Assembly (NCBI GenBank): GCA_018433945.1
Contig: JAHDQF010000059.1
Span: 1 to 41,579, forward strand
DNA from: Proteiniphilum sp.
GTDB taxonomy: Bacteria; Bacteroidota; Bacteroidia; Bacteroidales; Dysgonomonadaceae
Direction: 5' to 3'
Length of the DNA stretch: 41,579 nucleotides
Shown: positions 1 through 8,640 of the stretch, in pieces
Position numbering within the stretch: position 1 is the first letter of the stretch
Layout of the letters: each line of letters starts with the position of its first letter
Notes under the pieces: generated by a model
What the model was told of the DNA's origin: nothing
What the model saw: only the letters and a program-made list of their open reading frames with translations
Databases searched by the model: none
Translations under genes and position numbers: made by a program

Positions 1-59
1 AAAACGAATAATTAACAAGAAATCTGCATATGCGCTAAACAACTTTAGCTTTTACGCTA

Positions 60-233
60 CTGCGGAAATTAGTACAACAGACAAAAAGCAGAATCGGAGC
101 TCCTAAAGATCAGAAAAGGACGTTGGATGCTTTGGGACTGACCAAGATGCATCGTGTGGTGGAACATGAAGATACTCCTGCAATCAGGGGTTTGATCCGC
201 AAGGTGAACCACCTGGTAACGGTAGTAGAATAA
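60..233 (+). CDS. rpmD: 50S ribosomal protein L30, start codon missing or non-standard
   Basis: L30 of the large ribosomal subunit. The frame reads [20 protein letters not shown] and ends in HLVTVVE, which matches L30 over nearly its whole length (about 57 residues) and sits directly before rplO as in the spc operon. No ATG, GTG or TTG lies in frame near the expected start. The only in-frame ATG (30-32) is followed by CGC and a TAA stop (36-38). The coordinates given use the CTG at 60. Upstream there should be rpsE, but only a few bases are inside the window. Either a rare CTG start is used, the 5' end was rearranged, or the sequence edge contains an error. Identity is certain; the start is not. 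Confidence 0.75.
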   Translation: MRKLVQQTKSRIGAPKDQKRTLDALGLTKMHRVVEHEDTPAIRGLIRKVNHLVTVVE

Positions 234-265
234 ATGAGTTACAAACGATAAAAAAGATATTGACA

Positions 266-712
266 ATGAATTTATCGAATTTAAAACCGGCTGAAGGAGC
301 CACCACATCGCGCAAGCGAATTGGACGCGGTCAAGGATCGGGTAAGGGAGGTACTTCAACCAGAGGACATAAGGGACAGAAATCCAGATCAGGTTACTCG
401 AAGAAAGTGGGCTTCGAAGGGGGTCAGATGCCGTTGCAACGCCGTCTGCCCAAGTTCGGGTTCAAGCCGCTGAAACGTACTGAGTACAGGGCCATCAACC
501 TGGAGACGCTTCAGGAGCTGGCAGATGCGCAGAAGGTTACCAGGATCAATCCCGAGGTGCTGATTGGTGCCGGATTGATCTCGCCCAAGCACCTGGTGAA
601 AATTCTCGGAAGAGGTACCCTGACGGCCAAGCTGGAGGTGGAAGCACACGCTTTCTCCAAGACAGCTGAGGAGGCCATTATCTCTGCAGGTGGAACCGCT
701 GTAAAACTATGA
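266..712 (+). CDS. rplO: 50S ribosomal protein L15
   Basis: L15 of the large subunit, 148 residues. The N-terminus [20 protein letters not shown] and the Gly/Arg/Lys-rich stretch that follows (about residues 20-50, with GQKSRSGY and [15 protein letters not shown]) are the family hallmarks. The frame is open to a TTG six bases earlier, but the family starts at MNLSN, so the ATG at 266 is chosen. It lies between rpmD and secY, with only four bases to secY, as expected for a co-transcribed spc operon. Confidence 0.97.
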   Translation: MNLSNLKPAEGATTSRKRIGRGQGSGKGGTSTRGHKGQKSRSGYSKKVGFEGGQMPLQRRLPKFGFKPLKRTEYRAINLETLQELADAQKVTRINPEVLIGAGLISPKHLVKILGRGTLTAKLEVEAHAFSKTAEEAIISAGGTAVKL

Positions 713-716
713 CAAA

Positions 717-2039
717 ATGGGATTTGTACAAACAGTTAGTAACATATGGAAGATAGAAGACCTCCGTCAGAGGATTCTCATCACCATTGGTTTTATCGCC
801 ATCTACCGGTTCGGATCGTTCGTGGTATTGCCCGGGATCAATCCTGAACAGCTTGTGGCTCTGCAGTCAAATGCCAGCACTGGTCTGCTGAGCCTTCTCG
901 ACATGTTCTCGGGAGGTGCTTTTGCCAATGCTTCAATCTTTGCCCTGGGCATCATGCCCTACATCTCCGCCTCCATCGTCATGCAGCTGCTCGGCATTGC
1001 CGTGCCTGCTTTCCAGAAGATGCAGCGCGAGGGTGAGAGTGGGCATACCAAGATTAACCAGTACACTCGCTACCTGACGGTGGCCATTCTGTTGGTGCAG
1101 GGACCTGCCTACCTCTATGGAGCTGTGGGTGGTGCCATTCCCGGTGGTTTCTGGGACTGGGTATTGCCTTCTACAGTGATCCTGGCCGGTGGGAGCATGT
1201 TCGTGCTCTGGCTGGGTGAACGGATCACCGACAAGGGTGTCGGTAACGGCATCTCCTTCATCATCCTGATTGGTATCATCGCACGACTTCCGCATGCACT
1301 GGTTGCCGAATATGACCGGTTGATCAACGCCCCGGGAGGATTGATCCTCCTGTTGCTTGAGCTCCTCTTCCTGGTGGCAGTGACTGCCGCGGCGATCATG
1401 CTGGTACAGGGTGTACGTAAGGTACCGGTGCAGTATGCCAAGCGCATCGTGGGTAACAAGCAGTACGGTGGTGTGAGACAGTATATCCCGTTGAAGGTGA
1501 ATGCGGCCAACGTGATGCCGATCATCTTCGCGCAGGCGATCATGTTCATCCCCATCACTATTGCACGGTTCTCCGCCGGTGAGGGAGGTGGTTTCTGGGT
1601 ATCGCTGATGGATTTCACCAGCTTTTGGTATAACTTCATCTTTGCCTTGCTGATCATCGCTTTCACCTACTTCTATACGGCGATCACGGTGAACCCGGTG
1701 CAGATGGCTGAAGACCTGAAGCGCAACAACGGCTTCATCCCCGGTGTGAAACCAGGCAAGCGTACGGCTGAATATATCGACACCATCATGTCGAGGATCA
1801 CACTCCCCGGCTCTATCTTCCTGGCGATCGTGGCCATCCTGCCCGCTTTTGCGGGACTGATGGGCATTAACTCCCAGTTTGCACAGTTCTTCGGTGGTAC
1901 ATCGCTGCTGATCCTCGTGGGTGTTGTGCTGGACACGCTCCAGCAGATCGAGAGTCATCTGTTGATGCGTCATTACGACGGCTTCCTCAAATCGGGGGCC
2001 AAGATCAAGGGCCGGACAGGTTCAATTGCAGCTTATTGA
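717..2039 (+). CDS. secY: Preprotein translocase subunit SecY
   Basis: Central channel of the Sec translocon in the inner membrane, working with SecE and SecG. The 440-residue product has about ten hydrophobic segments. It carries typical SecY sequence such as GIMPYISASIVMQLL near residue 80, the conserved region with YAKRIVGNKQYGG before KVNAANVMPIIFAQ, and the C-terminal loop RNNGFIPGVKPGKRTAEYI. Length fits the family. Position between rplO and map/infA is the usual arrangement. Confidence 0.98.
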   Translation: MGFVQTVSNIWKIEDLRQRILITIGFIAIYRFGSFVVLPGINPEQLVALQSNASTGLLSLLDMFSGGAFANASIFALGIMPYISASIVMQLLGIAVPAFQKMQREGESGHTKINQYTRYLTVAILLVQGPAYLYGAVGGAIPGGFWDWVLPSTVILAGGSMFVLWLGERITDKGVGNGISFIILIGIIARLPHALVAEYDRLINAPGGLILLLLELLFLVAVTAAAIMLVQGVRKVPVQYAKRIVGNKQYGGVRQYIPLKVNAANVMPIIFAQAIMFIPITIARFSAGEGGGFWVSLMDFTSFWYNFIFALLIIAFTYFYTAITVNPVQMAEDLKRNNGFIPGVKPGKRTAEYIDTIMSRITLPGSIFLAIVAILPAFAGLMGINSQFAQFFGGTSLLILVGVVLDTLQQIESHLLMRHYDGFLKSGAKIKGRTGSIAAY

Positions 2040-2077
2040 TGTTCAAAGAGTAAAGAGTAAAGATTGAAGGATAAAGA

Positions 2078-2860
2078 ATGGATAGCAACAGAATCATACT
2101 GAAGACCGACGAAGAGATCGAGTTCATGCGTGACGCGAACAGGCTGGTGGGGATGACGCTCGGGGAGCTCTCCCGCCACATCCGGCCCGGTGTCACCACG
2201 TTGCAGCTCGATCGCATCGCCGAGACTTTCATTCGTGATCATGGTGCTTACCCCACTTTCCTGGGATATGGCGGTTTCCCCAACGCGATCTGTACCTCGG
2301 TCAATGAGAACGTGGTACATGGCATTCCCAATAACAAGCCTCTTGAAGAGGGGGATGTGATATCGATCGATTGCGGCACGAACCTGCGCGGCTTTTGTGG
2401 CGACTCAGCCTACACCTTCTGTGTGGGAGAGGTGAAGGAGGAGGTGAAACAACTGCTCCGCGTCACCCGTGAGGCGCTCTACAAAGGGATAGAACAGGCA
2501 CGTGAGGATAACCGTATTGGTGACATCGCCGCGGCGATTCAGAGCTACTGCGAGTCGCACGGCTACGGCGTGGTGCGCGAACTGGTGGGCCACGGCATCG
2601 GGAAGCAGATGCATGAGGCACCCGAGGTACCCAACTACGGGCGTCGCGGCACCGGTCCGCTGCTACAAAACGGCATGTGCATCGCCATTGAGCCGATGAT
2701 CAACATGGGAGGCCGTAAGGTGGTCTTCGAGAATGACGGGTGGACCGTGCGGACCAAGGATCGCAAGCCATCGGCCCATTTCGAGCACACCATTGCCATC
2801 CGGAACGGGAAAGCGGATATTTTATCCACATTTGAGTTTATTCTTGAAAGCAACAACTAA
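2078..2860 (+). CDS. map: Methionine aminopeptidase, type I
   Basis: Removes the initiator methionine from nascent proteins in the cytosol; a dinuclear metal enzyme of the pita-bread fold (M24). The 260-residue product has the expected metal ligands and their contexts: the His in NVVHGIPNNKP, Asp in VISIDCGTNLRGFCGDSAYTF, His in LVGHGIGKQMHEAPEVPNYG, and Glu in CIAIEPMINMG and FEHTIAI. No N-terminal zinc-finger extension is present, so it is type Ia. It is encoded between secY and infA. Confidence 0.97.
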   Translation: MDSNRIILKTDEEIEFMRDANRLVGMTLGELSRHIRPGVTTLQLDRIAETFIRDHGAYPTFLGYGGFPNAICTSVNENVVHGIPNNKPLEEGDVISIDCGTNLRGFCGDSAYTFCVGEVKEEVKQLLRVTREALYKGIEQAREDNRIGDIAAAIQSYCESHGYGVVRELVGHGIGKQMHEAPEVPNYGRRGTGPLLQNGMCIAIEPMINMGGRKVVFENDGWTVRTKDRKPSAHFEHTIAIRNGKADILSTFEFILESNN

Positions 2861-2877
2861 CAAAGGGCATTGATTGA

Positions 2878-3096
2878 ATGGCAAAACAGGCAGCAATAGA
2901 ACAGGACGGAACAATTATAGAAGCATTGTCGAATGCCATGTTCCGCGTAGAACTGGAGAACGGACACGAAATAACCGCCCATATCTCGGGTAAGATGCGC
3001 ATGCACTACATCCGCATCCTCCCCGGCGACAGGGTTCGGGTGGAGATGTCGCCCTACGATCTCTCAAAAGGAAGAATTTCATTCAGGTATAAGTAA
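2878..3096 (+). CDS. infA: Translation initiation factor IF-1
   Basis: 72-residue OB-fold protein that binds the 30S A site with IF-2 and IF-3. The sequence runs [20 protein letters not shown], then [20 protein letters not shown], and ends [10 protein letters not shown], a clear full-length match. It starts 17 nt after map. The stop TAA is the core of the first unit of a short NNTAAGC repeat that follows. Confidence 0.97.
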   Translation: MAKQAAIEQDGTIIEALSNAMFRVELENGHEITAHISGKMRMHYIRILPGDRVRVEMSPYDLSKGRISFRYK

Positions 3097-3112
3097 GCTG
3101 TAAGCTTTAAGC
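3092..3112 (+). repeat. Three tandem NNTAAGC heptads at the end of infA
   Basis: AGTAAGC, TGTAAGC and TTTAAGC stand in direct tandem, followed by a six-base TGAAGC. The infA stop codon is inside the first unit. The same heptad family appears at 25471, 29302, 30494 and 34277. Confidence 0.75.
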
Positions 3113-3154
3113 TGAAGCGATAATAAACGAGCAAAAAAAATAAAAATAAAAGAT

Positions 3155-3271
3155 ATGAAAGTAAGAGCATCACTCAAGAAACGTACGCCAGACTGCAAGA
3201 TCGTAAGACGCAAAGGCCGTTTGTATGTCATCAACAAAAAGAATCCCAAGTTCAAGCTACGTCAGGGATAA
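3155..3271 (+). CDS. rpmJ: 50S ribosomal protein L36
   Basis: 38-residue L36, which is below the usual ORF-finder cutoff. It reads [20 protein letters not shown] and ends [11 protein letters not shown]. Only one zinc-ligand Cys is obvious (Cys14; the family often has a C-C-C-H set), so it belongs to the zinc-free form of L36. Its place between infA and rpsM is canonical. Confidence 0.95.
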   Translation: MKVRASLKKRTPDCKIVRRKGRLYVINKKNPKFKLRQG

Positions 3272-3307
3272 GATTTATCATTGGTAATCAAATAACAAGA
3301 AACATAT

Positions 3308-3688
3308 ATGGCAATAAGAATTGTAGGTGTCGATCTGCCGCAGAACAAGAGGGGTGAAATTGCCCTCACCTATATCTATGGGATTGGCCGCAGCGCCGCG
3401 AACACCATCCTGGAGAAAGCAGAAGTTGACAAGAACATCAAAGTGAAAGACTGGACCGACGAACAGGCAGCACGCATCCGTGAGATCATCGGCAACGAAT
3501 TCAAAGTGGAGGGCGATCTGCGCTCAGAGGTGCAGCTGAACATCAAGCGACTGATGGATATCGGTTGCTACCGCGGCATTCGTCATCGCATAGGCCTGCC
3601 CGTGCGCGGACAGAGCACCAAGAACAACGCCCGTACCCGCAAGGGAAGGAAGAAAACGGTTGCGAACAAGAAAAAAGCTACTAAATAA
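3308..3688 (+). CDS. rpsM: 30S ribosomal protein S13
   Basis: S13 of the small subunit head, contacting P-site tRNA. 126 residues starting [20 protein letters not shown], with the helix-two-turn-helix region and the C-terminal [16 protein letters not shown] motif followed by a Lys-rich tail. It starts the alpha-type block rpsM, rpsK, rpsD, rpoA, rplQ. Confidence 0.98.
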   Translation: MAIRIVGVDLPQNKRGEIALTYIYGIGRSAANTILEKAEVDKNIKVKDWTDEQAARIREIIGNEFKVEGDLRSEVQLNIKRLMDIGCYRGIRHRIGLPVRGQSTKNNARTRKGRKKTVANKKKATK

Positions 3689-3699
3689 CAACAGGTAAC

Positions 3700-4089
3700 A
3701 TGGCAAAAAGAACAGTTGCAGCAAAAAAGAGAAATGTAAAAGTGAGCGCTCAGGGACAGGCTCATATCTCATCCTCATTCAACAACATCATTGTTTCCAT
3801 CACCAACGAGAACGGTGAGGTGATCAGCTGGTCATCGGCCGGCAAGATGGGATTCAGAAGTTCTAAGAAGAACACACCCTACGCAGCGCAGATGGTAGCA
3901 CAGGACTGTGCAAAAGTAGCATACGATCTGGGATTGCGTAAGGTGAAAGCATACGTGAAAGGACCGGGTAACGGTCGTGAGTCAGCTATCCGCACCATTC
4001 ACGGAGCTGGCATCGAGGTGATGGAGATCGTTGACGTGACACCGCTGCCCCACAACGGATGTCGCCCCCCGAAACAAAGAAAAGTATAA
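3700..4089 (+). CDS. rpsK: 30S ribosomal protein S11
   Basis: S11 of the 30S platform, 129 residues. It contains the diagnostic stretches [35 protein letters not shown] and the C-terminal [18 protein letters not shown]. It begins 11 nt after rpsM. Confidence 0.98.
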   Translation: MAKRTVAAKKRNVKVSAQGQAHISSSFNNIIVSITNENGEVISWSSAGKMGFRSSKKNTPYAAQMVAQDCAKVAYDLGLRKVKAYVKGPGNGRESAIRTIHGAGIEVMEIVDVTPLPHNGCRPPKQRKV

Positions 4090-4091
4090 TC

Positions 4092-4139
4092 AATCAATTC
4101 AGTTTCATTTACAACGAAACTTGAGCTGTGAAATTGATT
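4092..4139 (+). promoter_or_regulatory. Nested hairpin between rpsK and rpsD, possible S4 leader
   Basis: The gap before rpsD is 116 nt, the longest in this ribosomal block. It contains an outer perfect inverted repeat AATCAATT (4092-4099) with AATTGATT (4132-4139), enclosing a second one, AGTTTC (4101-4106) with GAAACT (4116-4121). S4 autoregulates its own synthesis in E. coli and B. subtilis through structured mRNA, so a leader role is a reasonable inference. No T-run follows, so it is not an obvious terminator. Confidence 0.4.
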
Positions 4140-4205
4140 ACACCACAACTTCTCTGTAATCGCGGCTGCACAGTTTAGGCTTCAGTAAAGTTTAAAATTC
4201 TAACA

Positions 4206-4814
4206 ATGGCAAGATATATAGGTCCAAAATCAAAGATCGCCCGCAAGTTCGGCGAACCCATTTTCGGTCCCGACAAGGTGCTCGCAAAGAAGAATTACCC
4301 CCCGGGACAACATGGCAACTCACGCAGAAGAAAGACATCGGAGTATGGCATCCAGCTGCGCGAAAAGCAGCGTGCCAAATACACCTACGGTCTGCTGGAG
4401 AAACAGTTCCGTCTGACTTTCGACAGAGCAGCCCGCAGCCGCGGCATCACCGGTGAGGTGCTGCTTCAGTTGCTGGAATCGCGTCTCGACAATGTGGTGT
4501 TCCGCTTTGGCATCGCTCCCACTCGTGCCGCTGCCCGTCAGCTGGTGACACACCGTCACATCACGGTAAACGGTAAGGTGCTCAACATCCCCTCTTACAC
4601 CGTGAAACCCGGTGATGTGGTGGCTGTTCGCGAAAAATCAAAATCGATGGAGGTGGTGACCAATGCACTGGCAGGGTTCAATCACAGCAAATACCCCTGG
4701 CTGGAATGGGACAAGGCTACCATGAGCGGCAAGATGCTGCACATACCCGAAAGAGCCGATATCCCGGAAAGCATCAAAGAACAACTCATCGTAGAATTAT
4801 ATTCTAAACAATAA
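4206..4814 (+). CDS. rpsD: 30S ribosomal protein S4
   Basis: S4, a primary 16S rRNA-binding protein. 202 residues beginning [20 protein letters not shown]. The S4 RNA-binding domain is at about residues 95-155 ([20 protein letters not shown], then [13 protein letters not shown]), and the C-terminus LIVELYSKQ is typical. The N-terminal zinc-binding cysteines of some S4 proteins are absent. Confidence 0.98.
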   Translation: MARYIGPKSKIARKFGEPIFGPDKVLAKKNYPPGQHGNSRRRKTSEYGIQLREKQRAKYTYGLLEKQFRLTFDRAARSRGITGEVLLQLLESRLDNVVFRFGIAPTRAAARQLVTHRHITVNGKVLNIPSYTVKPGDVVAVREKSKSMEVVTNALAGFNHSKYPWLEWDKATMSGKMLHIPERADIPESIKEQLIVELYSKQ

Positions 4815-4818
4815 TTTC

Positions 4819-5820
4819 ATGGCAATATTAGCATTCCAAAAACCCGATAAAGTAATCATGTTGCAGGAGGATGCATTCTCCGGCAAGTTCGAGTTCCGTC
4901 CCCTGGAACCCGGATACGGCATTACCATTGGTAACGCCCTGCGCCGTATCCTGCTTTCCTCGCTTGAGGGATTCGCGATTACATCGGTAAAGATAGACGG
5001 TGTGGAGCATGAGTTTGCTTCCATTCCGGGTGTGATAGAAGATGTAACAGGTATTATTCTGAATCTGAAAAAAGTACGATTCAAACGGATCGTAGAGGAG
5101 TTTGAAACAGAGAAAGTGAGCATCGCTATTTCGGGTACGGATGTGTTTAAAGCCGGAGATATTGGTAAGCTGCTGACTGGTTTCGAAGTGCTCAACCCTG
5201 AGTTAGTGATCTGCCATCTGAACAAGAAAGCTGATCTTCGCATGGAACTGACCATCCACAAGGGTAGAGGATACGTGCCGGCCGATGAAAACAGGGAGAT
5301 GTTCGCATCGGATGATGTGCAGACCCTGTCCATCGACTCCATCTTCACGCCGATCCGGAATGTGAAGTATGAGATAGAAGATTACCGTATTGAACAGAAG
5401 ACCGACTACGAAAAGCTCATCATAGAGATTACCACCGATGGTTCCATCCATCCCAAAGAGGCGTTGAAAGAGGCTGCCAAGATACTGATTCAACATTTCG
5501 TTCTCTTCTCCGATGACAACAAGATCATGCTGGAGACCAATGATGCCGAGAGCATCGAGGAGTTTGATGAAGAGGTACTGCACATGCGTCAGCTGCTGAA
5601 ACGCAAGCTCTCCGATCTCAACCTCTCGGTGCGGGCACTCAACTGCCTGAAAGCCGCCGATGTGGAGACGCTGGGACAGCTTGTTTCACACAACAAGAAC
5701 GATCTGTTGAAGTTTCGCAACTTCGGCAAGAAGTCGCTCACCGAACTGGAAGAGCTGCTCGACGGATTGAAAATATCTTTCGGTATGGATATCTCGAAAT
5801 ACAAATTAGATAAAGACTAA
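4819..5820 (+). CDS. rpoA: RNA polymerase subunit alpha
   Basis: 333-residue alpha subunit. The N-terminal assembly domain shows [20 protein letters not shown]; the C-terminal DNA/activator-binding domain shows [15 protein letters not shown] and [18 protein letters not shown]. Length is normal. It begins 4 nt after rpsD, implying tight co-translation. Confidence 0.98.
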   Translation: MAILAFQKPDKVIMLQEDAFSGKFEFRPLEPGYGITIGNALRRILLSSLEGFAITSVKIDGVEHEFASIPGVIEDVTGIILNLKKVRFKRIVEEFETEKVSIAISGTDVFKAGDIGKLLTGFEVLNPELVICHLNKKADLRMELTIHKGRGYVPADENREMFASDDVQTLSIDSIFTPIRNVKYEIEDYRIEQKTDYEKLIIEITTDGSIHPKEALKEAAKILIQHFVLFSDDNKIMLETNDAESIEEFDEEVLHMRQLLKRKLSDLNLSVRALNCLKAADVETLGQLVSHNKNDLLKFRNFGKKSLTELEELLDGLKISFGMDISKYKLDKD

Positions 5821-5828
5821 CAATTGCA

Positions 5829-6539
5829 ATGAGACATAATAAGAAATTCAATCATCTAGGGCGTAAGACTGCGCATCGTGGGGCGATGTTATCCAATATG
5901 GCGAACTCGCTGATCATGCACAAACGCATCTTTACCACTGTTCCCAAGGCAAAGGAACTGAGAAAATTCGTGGAGCCGATCATCACCCGCAGCAAGGAGG
6001 ATACCACCCACTCCCGGAGAGAGGTGTTCAGCCTGCTGCAGAGCAAGACTGCCGTGACAGAGTTGTTCCAGACCGTATCGCAGAAAGTGGCCGATCGTCC
6101 CGGTGGATACACCCGGATCATCAAGACCGGCTTTCGCCTGGGCGACAATGCCGCCATGTGCTTCATTGAGCTGGTGGACTTCAACGAGAATATGCTGGGT
6201 GATGGCGGTGCCAGGAAAGCAAAAACACGCCGTTCACGCAGGAGATCTTCCGGGAGCGCTGCCGCAGCCGGAGCCGCTGGAGGTGCTCCTCAGGCAAAGA
6301 AAGAGCCTATGGAAGAGAAAGCCAAGGAGGTGAATCAAGCTGAGAATATGGTAAAAGAGACTGAAACGGTTGCCGGTGTACAAACTGCTGGCGACGTTAA
6401 GACGGCAGCAGCGGATGTGCAGACAACGCTGGATGTGCAGCCCGAAACTGTAGAGAACAAAGAAGAAGCTGCCGCACCGGAGGCAGAAGCTGCAGACGAA
6501 AAGGCCGAAACGGCTGGTTCGGATGAAGTGAAGTCTTAA
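5829..6539 (+). CDS. rplQ: 50S ribosomal protein L17 with long C-terminal extension
   Basis: Residues 1 to about 120 are a normal L17 ([20 protein letters not shown], then [20 protein letters not shown], then [15 protein letters not shown]). About 105 further residues follow. First comes a basic patch ([19 protein letters not shown]), then a low-complexity tail rich in Ala, Glu, Lys and Thr with recurring DVQT/DVKT-like words. Bacteroidetes L17 proteins often carry a shorter acidic tail; this one is long at 236 residues. It is the last gene of the ribosomal block. Confidence 0.96.
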   Translation: MRHNKKFNHLGRKTAHRGAMLSNMANSLIMHKRIFTTVPKAKELRKFVEPIITRSKEDTTHSRREVFSLLQSKTAVTELFQTVSQKVADRPGGYTRIIKTGFRLGDNAAMCFIELVDFNENMLGDGGARKAKTRRSRRRSSGSAAAAGAAGGAPQAKKEPMEEKAKEVNQAENMVKETETVAGVQTAGDVKTAAADVQTTLDVQPETVENKEEAAAPEAEAADEKAETAGSDEVKS

Positions 6540-6653
6540 GCTTCTTTCATGATAAACACTGTGGGTACATCGTCATTATGTCGGAGACCTAACACCTCAG
6601 TCGATGGTGTATTTGCAGTGAAGCTGTGATTTTTAAAATGTTAAACATTAAGG

Positions 6654-6689
6654 AAAGCGCCGCGAGTGATTCGTAGCGCTTTTTTTTTT
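6654..6689 (+). terminator. Rho-independent terminator after rplQ
   Basis: AAAGCGC (6654-6660) pairs with GCGCTTT (6676-6682) around a 15-nt loop, and an unbroken T-run continues to 6689. It closes the ribosomal protein/rpoA transcription unit. Confidence 0.85.
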
Positions 6690-6762
6690 ATCTCCGGCGA
6701 CTGAAAAGTCTGCCGTTCCCGATGCGTTTATATTTATTTAACGATAAAAAGTGGCAAAACTG

Positions 6763-6792
6763 TTTGTATATTACGAAAAAATCGTAGATTTG
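6763..6792 (+). promoter_or_regulatory. Bacteroidetes promoter for the blaI-blaR-like unit
   Basis: TTTG at 6763-6766 and TAGATTTG at 6785-6792, 18 nt apart, match the Bacteroidetes -33/-7 consensus TTTG...TAnnTTTG. The element overlaps the upstream GTG of the next frame. The real start must therefore be further downstream, at the ATG at 6825. Confidence 0.7.
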
Positions 6793-6824
6793 TGGTGTCA
6801 AAACAATTATCAAAGTTGCAAACA

Positions 6825-7199
6825 ATGCAGATGATGGAACGACTAACCCCCCAGGAAGAGAATGTGATGCTGCTGGTATGGCAACTCAACGAGTGTGCCA
6901 TTAAAGATGTGATAGATAAGATGGAGGAGCCTAAGCCACCCTATACCACAGTGGCTTCCATCTTTAAAAATCTGGAACGTAAAAAATATCTCGAGAAAAG
7001 AAGATTCGGCAATGTAAAAGTCTATAAACCACTCATTTCCGAAGCGGCCTATAAGCGGCACTTTTTGTCGGGAGTCGTGAAAAGTTATTTCGATAACTCC
7101 TATAAGGAGCTGGTGTCCTTTTTTGCCAAAGAGCAAAAAATTACCCGGGAAGAGCTCGCAGAGATTATCCGCCTGATTGAAAAGAATCAGAAGCAATAG
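6825..7199 (+). CDS. BlaI/MecI-family transcriptional repressor
   Basis: Winged-helix repressor of the BlaI/MecI family, about 124 residues from the ATG at 6825. The family N-terminus LTPQEENVMLLVWQLNECAI is followed by DVIDKMEEPKPPYTTVASI (recognition helix region), FKNLERKKYLEKR and a C-terminal dimerisation helix. The GTG at 6792 lies inside the promoter and is unlikely to be used. The gene is followed 27 nt later by a BlaR1-type sensor, so the pair likely forms a repressor cleaved or released by membrane signalling. The ligand is unknown; no beta-lactamase gene is adjacent. Confidence 0.9.
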   Translation: MQMMERLTPQEENVMLLVWQLNECAIKDVIDKMEEPKPPYTTVASIFKNLERKKYLEKRRFGNVKVYKPLISEAAYKRHFLSGVVKSYFDNSYKELVSFFAKEQKITREELAEIIRLIEKNQKQ

Positions 7200-7226
7200 A
7201 TTTGTTTCATCATAAACTGAAACGCC

Positions 7227-8606
7227 ATGCATTCTTTTTTTGTATACCTGATTCAAGTGAATCTTGCTTTGATGCTGTTCTATCTCCTGTATGCGCTGCT
7301 GCTAAAAAGTGATACCTTTTTGCATCTGAGGCGATACTTTTTTTTGTCGGCGATCTTGTTTTCAATGCTTTATCCTTTGTTTACCATTCCGGAGCTTGGC
7401 GAAGTGTGGCGCTTCCTTTTCAATGCATCGAGGGACGTTGAAGCGACTGTAACTTTCGGGAAACCCCTCATGTCATTGGTCACTGATGACCCTACTGCAT
7501 CTCGTTCCTTCTTCAGGATACCCGGGGCACAGATTTTGACCGGACTCTTTATTGCCGTCACGTTATTCTTTGTCGTGCGGTTTGTATGGCAACTTATCTC
7601 TATCATGCGCATTTATCTTCATAGTGAAAAAAGTGTGATGGCAGGAATCACCTTTTACCAGTTAAAGAATGACATGACCCCTTTCTCTTTTTTTACATTG
7701 ATTTTTATACATACCGAAAAGCATGCTGAAACGGAGATTGAACAAATTCTGCTGCATGAACATACCCATGTGCGACAGTGGCACTCCGTGGACATAATGC
7801 TTATCGAACTACTTTTTCTTTTTTCCTGGTGGAATCCTTTTGTGTGGCTTATGAAAAGGGAAATGGCCATGAACCTGGAGTATCTGGCCGACAACGGCGT
7901 GCTTCGCGAAGGGATTGACAGCCGCGAATATCAGTTCCATCTTTTACGATTGACTTATCATGAAACTGCAGTTCAGATAGTAAATAACTTTAATGTATCA
8001 CAATTAAAAAAACGGATTATGATGATGAATAAAACGAAGTCGCCCACACTGTTGCTGGCGAAATATCTGCTGATGCTGCCGCTTATCTTTTTGTTGGCTG
8101 CGGCAAACAGTGTGTATGCGGCACAAAATGAAGCCGGGTCTGAGCAAACCGCTGAGTCGGACCGTAATGTACGTTCAGAAGAAGACCGGTTGTCGCCTGT
8201 CAGGTATGAGCGTGAAACCGAAAATACGCAGGAACCACCCCCTGTAAAGAAAAAAGAGAGCCGTGATGAAACCTTTGTCGTTGTGGAGAATCAGCCCGAA
8301 TTTCCGGGCGGAACGGAAGCTATGCTGAAGTTTTTGGCCGACCATACTCAATATCCGATAGAGGCACTGAAAAAGGGTATCCAGGGTAGGGTTATTTGCA
8401 ATTTTGTCGTGATGAAAGACGGCAGCATAACCGATGTGAATGTCGTGCAGGGTGTTGACTCGCTGTTGGATGCGGAAGCTGTTCGGGTACTTGAGTCGAT
8501 GCCCGCCTGGAAACCGGGAACACAACGTGGTCAGGCTGTAAATGTGCGCTATACGCTGCCGGTGGTTTTCAGGTTGCAAAAATTAAATGATTACCCGGTT
8601 CGGTAA
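7227..8606 (+). CDS. BlaR1-like M56 metallopeptidase with TonB C-terminal domain
   Basis: 459 residues. The N-terminal half has hydrophobic segments at about 8-28, 36-54 and 103-125 and a gluzincin motif HEHTH at 177-181, followed by SWWNPFVWLMKREMAMNLEY, the classic M56 arrangement. A further membrane span lies near 270-295. A charged linker rich in Glu/Pro follows, then a TonB C-terminal domain (about 360-455; PEFPGGTEAMLKFLADHTQYP, then GRVICNFVVMKDGSI). This is the Bacteroidetes architecture in which the penicillin-sensor domain of true BlaR1 is replaced by a TonB-like periplasmic domain. It probably senses an envelope cue and inactivates the BlaI-like repressor upstream. Confidence 0.88.
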   Translation: MHSFFVYLIQVNLALMLFYLLYALLLKSDTFLHLRRYFFLSAILFSMLYPLFTIPELGEVWRFLFNASRDVEATVTFGKPLMSLVTDDPTASRSFFRIPGAQILTGLFIAVTLFFVVRFVWQLISIMRIYLHSEKSVMAGITFYQLKNDMTPFSFFTLIFIHTEKHAETEIEQILLHEHTHVRQWHSVDIMLIELLFLFSWWNPFVWLMKREMAMNLEYLADNGVLREGIDSREYQFHLLRLTYHETAVQIVNNFNVSQLKKRIMMMNKTKSPTLLLAKYLLMLPLIFLLAAANSVYAAQNEAGSEQTAESDRNVRSEEDRLSPVRYERETENTQEPPPVKKKESRDETFVVVENQPEFPGGTEAMLKFLADHTQYPIEALKKGIQGRVICNFVVMKDGSITDVNVVQGVDSLLDAEAVRVLESMPAWKPGTQRGQAVNVRYTLPVVFRLQKLNDYPVR

Positions 8607-8640
8607 ATTTCCTTTGATCATATCAACCATTTCACCCTAT

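Noticed and set aside
1..15. Possible end of rpsE (reads Lys-Thr-Asn-Asn-stop)
   Set aside because: Only four codons, and another frame also ends in a stop nearby; too little to support.
933..1973. 346-codon minus-strand frame inside secY
   Set aside because: Antisense shadow of secY; His/Asp/Gln-rich composition with no motif. The same applies to long minus frames inside nqrA (17814-18989), leuA (24141-25352), leuC (25651-26787) and the second LeuA-type gene (28195-29028).
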